DNA of 7,212 nt, taken from contig CAYTNN010000230.1 of assembly GCA_964439135.1 (NCBI GenBank), forward strand, positions 1 through 7,212, in the 5' to 3' direction. Positions 5,440-7,212 of this stretch are shown piece after piece. Each line of letters begins with the position of its first letter. The first letter of the stretch is position 1. The notes under the pieces are model-generated. The model was not told the DNA's origin. It ran no database searches and saw only the letters and a list, made by a program, of their open reading frames with translations. The position numbers and the translations under genes are program-made. Source of the DNA: JAFGPJ01 sp964439135 (GTDB taxonomy: Bacteria; Planctomycetota; Phycisphaerae; Sedimentisphaerales; Anaerobacaceae).

Positions 5440-7212
5440 CTACATTTTATCATTTGCGACGATCACAACTTCGCACTTCGGTATCGCCGCCAGGAACTTT
5501 TTACCATAGGACTTGCTGGCTATTCTGCTGTCCAGAACGGCTACAATGCCGCTGTCGGTCTTGCTGCGAATCAACCGTCCGAAGCCCTGCTTGAACTTGA
5601 TAATGGCGGACGGCAACTGGTAATCGTTAAAAGGATTGCCTCCCATCTCCCTTATCTGTTCGAGCCGACCTGCGAGCAGCGGCTGGTCCGGGGCCGCGAA
5701 CGGCAACCTCACTATTATCACGCTGGAAAGAGCCTGCCCCGGCACATCCACACCCTGCCAGAAACTGTCGGTCCCAAACAACACATTCGATCCCGCCGTC
5801 TTAAACTGTCTTAACAGCGTGGTTCTGTCTACACTCGCCCCCTGCTGCAGCAGTTTGATATTATTCTCAGCCAGCCATTGGGAAAGCCTGCCGGCGATAT
5901 CTTCGAGCATTATATAACTGGTAAAGAGCACAAATGCTCCGCCTGTCGTTTTCTCTAAATATTTTTTTATCACCTCGGCGGCGTTCTCGACGAAAGCGGA
6001 TTGATTCGGATTCGGCAGATCCTTCTCGATATATACTTTGACCTGCTTTTGGTAATCGAAGGGCGAGCCGAGTTTGACAGCATTAAAATCATCCAGGCCG
6101 ATTCGCCCGGCGAAGAAATCGAAACCGCTTTTCTCATTAGTGGCCCCCGTGCACAAAGTTGCGCTCGTCAGCACGACGGATTCATATTTGTCAAAAAGAC
6201 ATCGTTTTATTTCAGGCCCGACATTAAGCGGCGCACTTTTCAGACGAATAGTGGAAGTTCTGCCCGAACCTATCTCAAGCCAGTAGATATGACCTGCATT
6301 TGCCTGCGACAGAAAATTTCCCAAATCATGGATCAACGCTTTGCACAATTCGACAAACCGCATGATCTCAAATTTTTCATCTTCGTCTTCTTTTTCCTTC
6401 GCGAGTCCGGCCAATTCCCTGCTTAGATCCTTCAAATGTCCGGAAAGAGTATCGTCGACAAAATTCTTGTGGCATCTGCCTTTTGTCTCATCCTTTGTCC
6501 GCTCATACCACCTCTGAATTTCCTTAAAGAAGCGTGCGGATTCTTTTTCAATCTTATAGACAAGATCGACCGCTGTTTTAGCATCCGTATGAGTCAAAAG
6601 CCCCCTGTGCGTCCGCGGATTGTAAAGATTATCAAGGACAAATTTGACCCTCCGGTTACTGATGTCTATTCCAAAATGGTCTTCCGCCACATGTTCGGTG
6701 TTGTGTGCTTCATCGATAATCACGAACTTATAACCCGGCAGAATAGATGCGCCATGTTCCTTAAGGACAAGGTCGCTGAACAGCAGCGCATGGTTGGCCA
6801 CAATAATATCGGCGTTCTCCAGGCGACGCCGGGCGGCCCAGTAAAAGCAATCACGAAAATACAGACACTTGCGTCCGCGACAATTGCCGTGCTCGCTCCT
6901 GACCCTGTCCCATGTCCGGCTCTTCGGCAAAAACGGAAGGTCGCTGAGCGAGCCGTCCTTAGTCTGCTGAGCCCATTCCTGAACTTTATCAAGCTCCGAA
7001 TCCGCATCGTCGATCAAACTTCTTTCACGCTGCAGCGCAAATTTCAGCCTCCGTTTGCAAAGGTAATTACTCCTGCCTTTTGCCAGAACCGCAGAAAACT
7101 TCTGCGGCATGCAATTATCCAGGAAGGGAATATCTTTATTTATCAACTGTTCCTGCAGCGTGATGGTAAAGGTGCTGATCAGCACCCTGCCCATGCCATT
7201 GGCAGCCAAATC
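5440..7212 (-). CDS. dinG: DinG-family Fe-S ATP-dependent DNA helicase (N-terminus beyond window)
   Basis: This is a superfamily 2 helicase of the XPD/DinG group. Family members unwind DNA 5' to 3' and act in replication and repair, resolving structures such as R-loops in the cytoplasm. The visible 590 residues start just after Walker A, which must lie upstream; the TTG at 7209-7207 is not a start. In order I see motif Ia (VLISTFTITLQEQL, about 10-23), the Fe-S domain cysteines (52, 111, 116, 122), ADIIVANHALL (134-144), the DEAH box (167-170), an Arch-like insertion (about 175-340), VVLTSATL (346-353), GAFVLFTSY (425-433), motif V GTDSFWQGVDVPG (480-492) and motif VI QGFGRLIRS (542-550). The TAG stop is at 5442-5440. 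E. coli DinG is about 716 residues, so roughly 100 or more residues are missing. YoaA-type paralogues share this layout, so the symbol is less certain than the family. Confidence 0.93.
   Translation of the reverse strand, partial: DLAANGMGRVLISTFTITLQEQLINKDIPFLDNCMPQKFSAVLAKGRSNYLCKRRLKFALQRERSLIDDADSELDKVQEWAQQTKDGSLSDLPFLPKSRTWDRVRSEHGNCRGRKCLYFRDCFYWAARRRLENADIIVANHALLFSDLVLKEHGASILPGYKFVIIDEAHNTEHVAEDHFGIDISNRRVKFVLDNLYNPRTHRGLLTHTDAKTAVDLVYKIEKESARFFKEIQRWYERTKDETKGRCHKNFVDDTLSGHLKDLSRELAGLAKEKEDEDEKFEIMRFVELCKALIHDLGNFLSQANAGHIYWLEIGSGRTSTIRLKSAPLNVGPEIKRCLFDKYESVVLTSATLCTGATNEKSGFDFFAGRIGLDDFNAVKLGSPFDYQKQVKVYIEKDLPNPNQSAFVENAAEVIKKYLEKTTGGAFVLFTSYIMLEDIAGRLSQWLAENNIKLLQQGASVDRTTLLRQFKTAGSNVLFGTDSFWQGVDVPGQALSSVIIVRLPFAAPDQPLLAGRLEQIREMGGNPFNDYQLPSAIIKFKQGFGRLIRSKTDSGIVAVLDSRIASKSYGKKFLAAIPKCEVVIVANDKM
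6847..7059 (-). other. Four-cysteine Fe-S cluster domain of the helicase
   Basis: The cysteines are encoded at 7059-7057 (in SNYLCKRR), 6882-6880, 6867-6865 and 6849-6847 (in the GNCRGRKCLYFRDC stretch). The last three are spaced C-x4-C-x5-C, the same as Cys194, Cys199 and Cys205 of E. coli DinG, whose first ligand is Cys120. The domain lies between motif Ia and the DEAH box, as expected for this family. All four ligands are present, so a functional [4Fe-4S] cluster is likely. This is family knowledge applied to a visible pattern. Confidence 0.88.

Noticed and set aside
6001..6426. Plus-strand open frame of 141 codons inside the helicase gene
   Set aside because: It is a shadow of the strongly supported minus-strand helicase frame, with no recognisable domain.
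7207..7209. TTG as start of the helicase
   Set aside because: The frame stays open to the window edge, and the family's Walker A motif must lie upstream of the visible motif Ia.

Overview
The window holds the ends of two convergent genes and almost nothing else. Both run off the window edges, so neither start is visible. The second gene encodes a typical bacterial DinG/XPD-type helicase, which makes a bacterial chromosome likely. Base composition is moderate. The phylum cannot be read from the sequence; a Planctomycetota-like bacterium is a weak guess only.

Positions 1-5433 (+ strand) carry at least 1810 residues of a giant, highly repetitive protein built almost entirely of Ala, Glu, Lys, Arg and Gln. 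It should form one very long alpha-helical, coiled-coil rod. It has no proline and no cysteine until the last ~45 residues, where a CxxC-x19-CxxC zinc-ribbon-like knuckle ends the chain. The rod is not random low complexity. It is made of modules marked by a recurring Ser-Tyr-Ala-Ala-Ala-Ile anchor. Most anchor-to-anchor distances are 14n+1 residues (57, 71, 85, 99, 127, 169). Longer modules gain 42-residue inserts. The modules fall into recognisable subtypes, and a seven-module order (124-1839) is repeated in the same order at 1840-3702, so a segmental duplication of about 1.7-1.9 kb apparently built much of the gene.

Positions 5440-7212 (- strand) carry the C-terminal 590 residues of a DinG-family Fe-S superfamily 2 DNA helicase. 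The four cluster cysteines, the DEAH box and the motifs of the second helicase domain are intact. The N-terminus with Walker A lies beyond the right edge.

The two stop codons are separated by only 6 bases, so any transcription terminator must lie inside coding sequence. Tail-to-tail placement gives no evidence of a shared pathway. There are no RNA genes, mobile elements, CRISPR arrays or gene starts, and no gene-free stretch over 300 bases. The point of interest is the giant modular rod protein with its terminal zinc knuckle, whose function I do not recognise.
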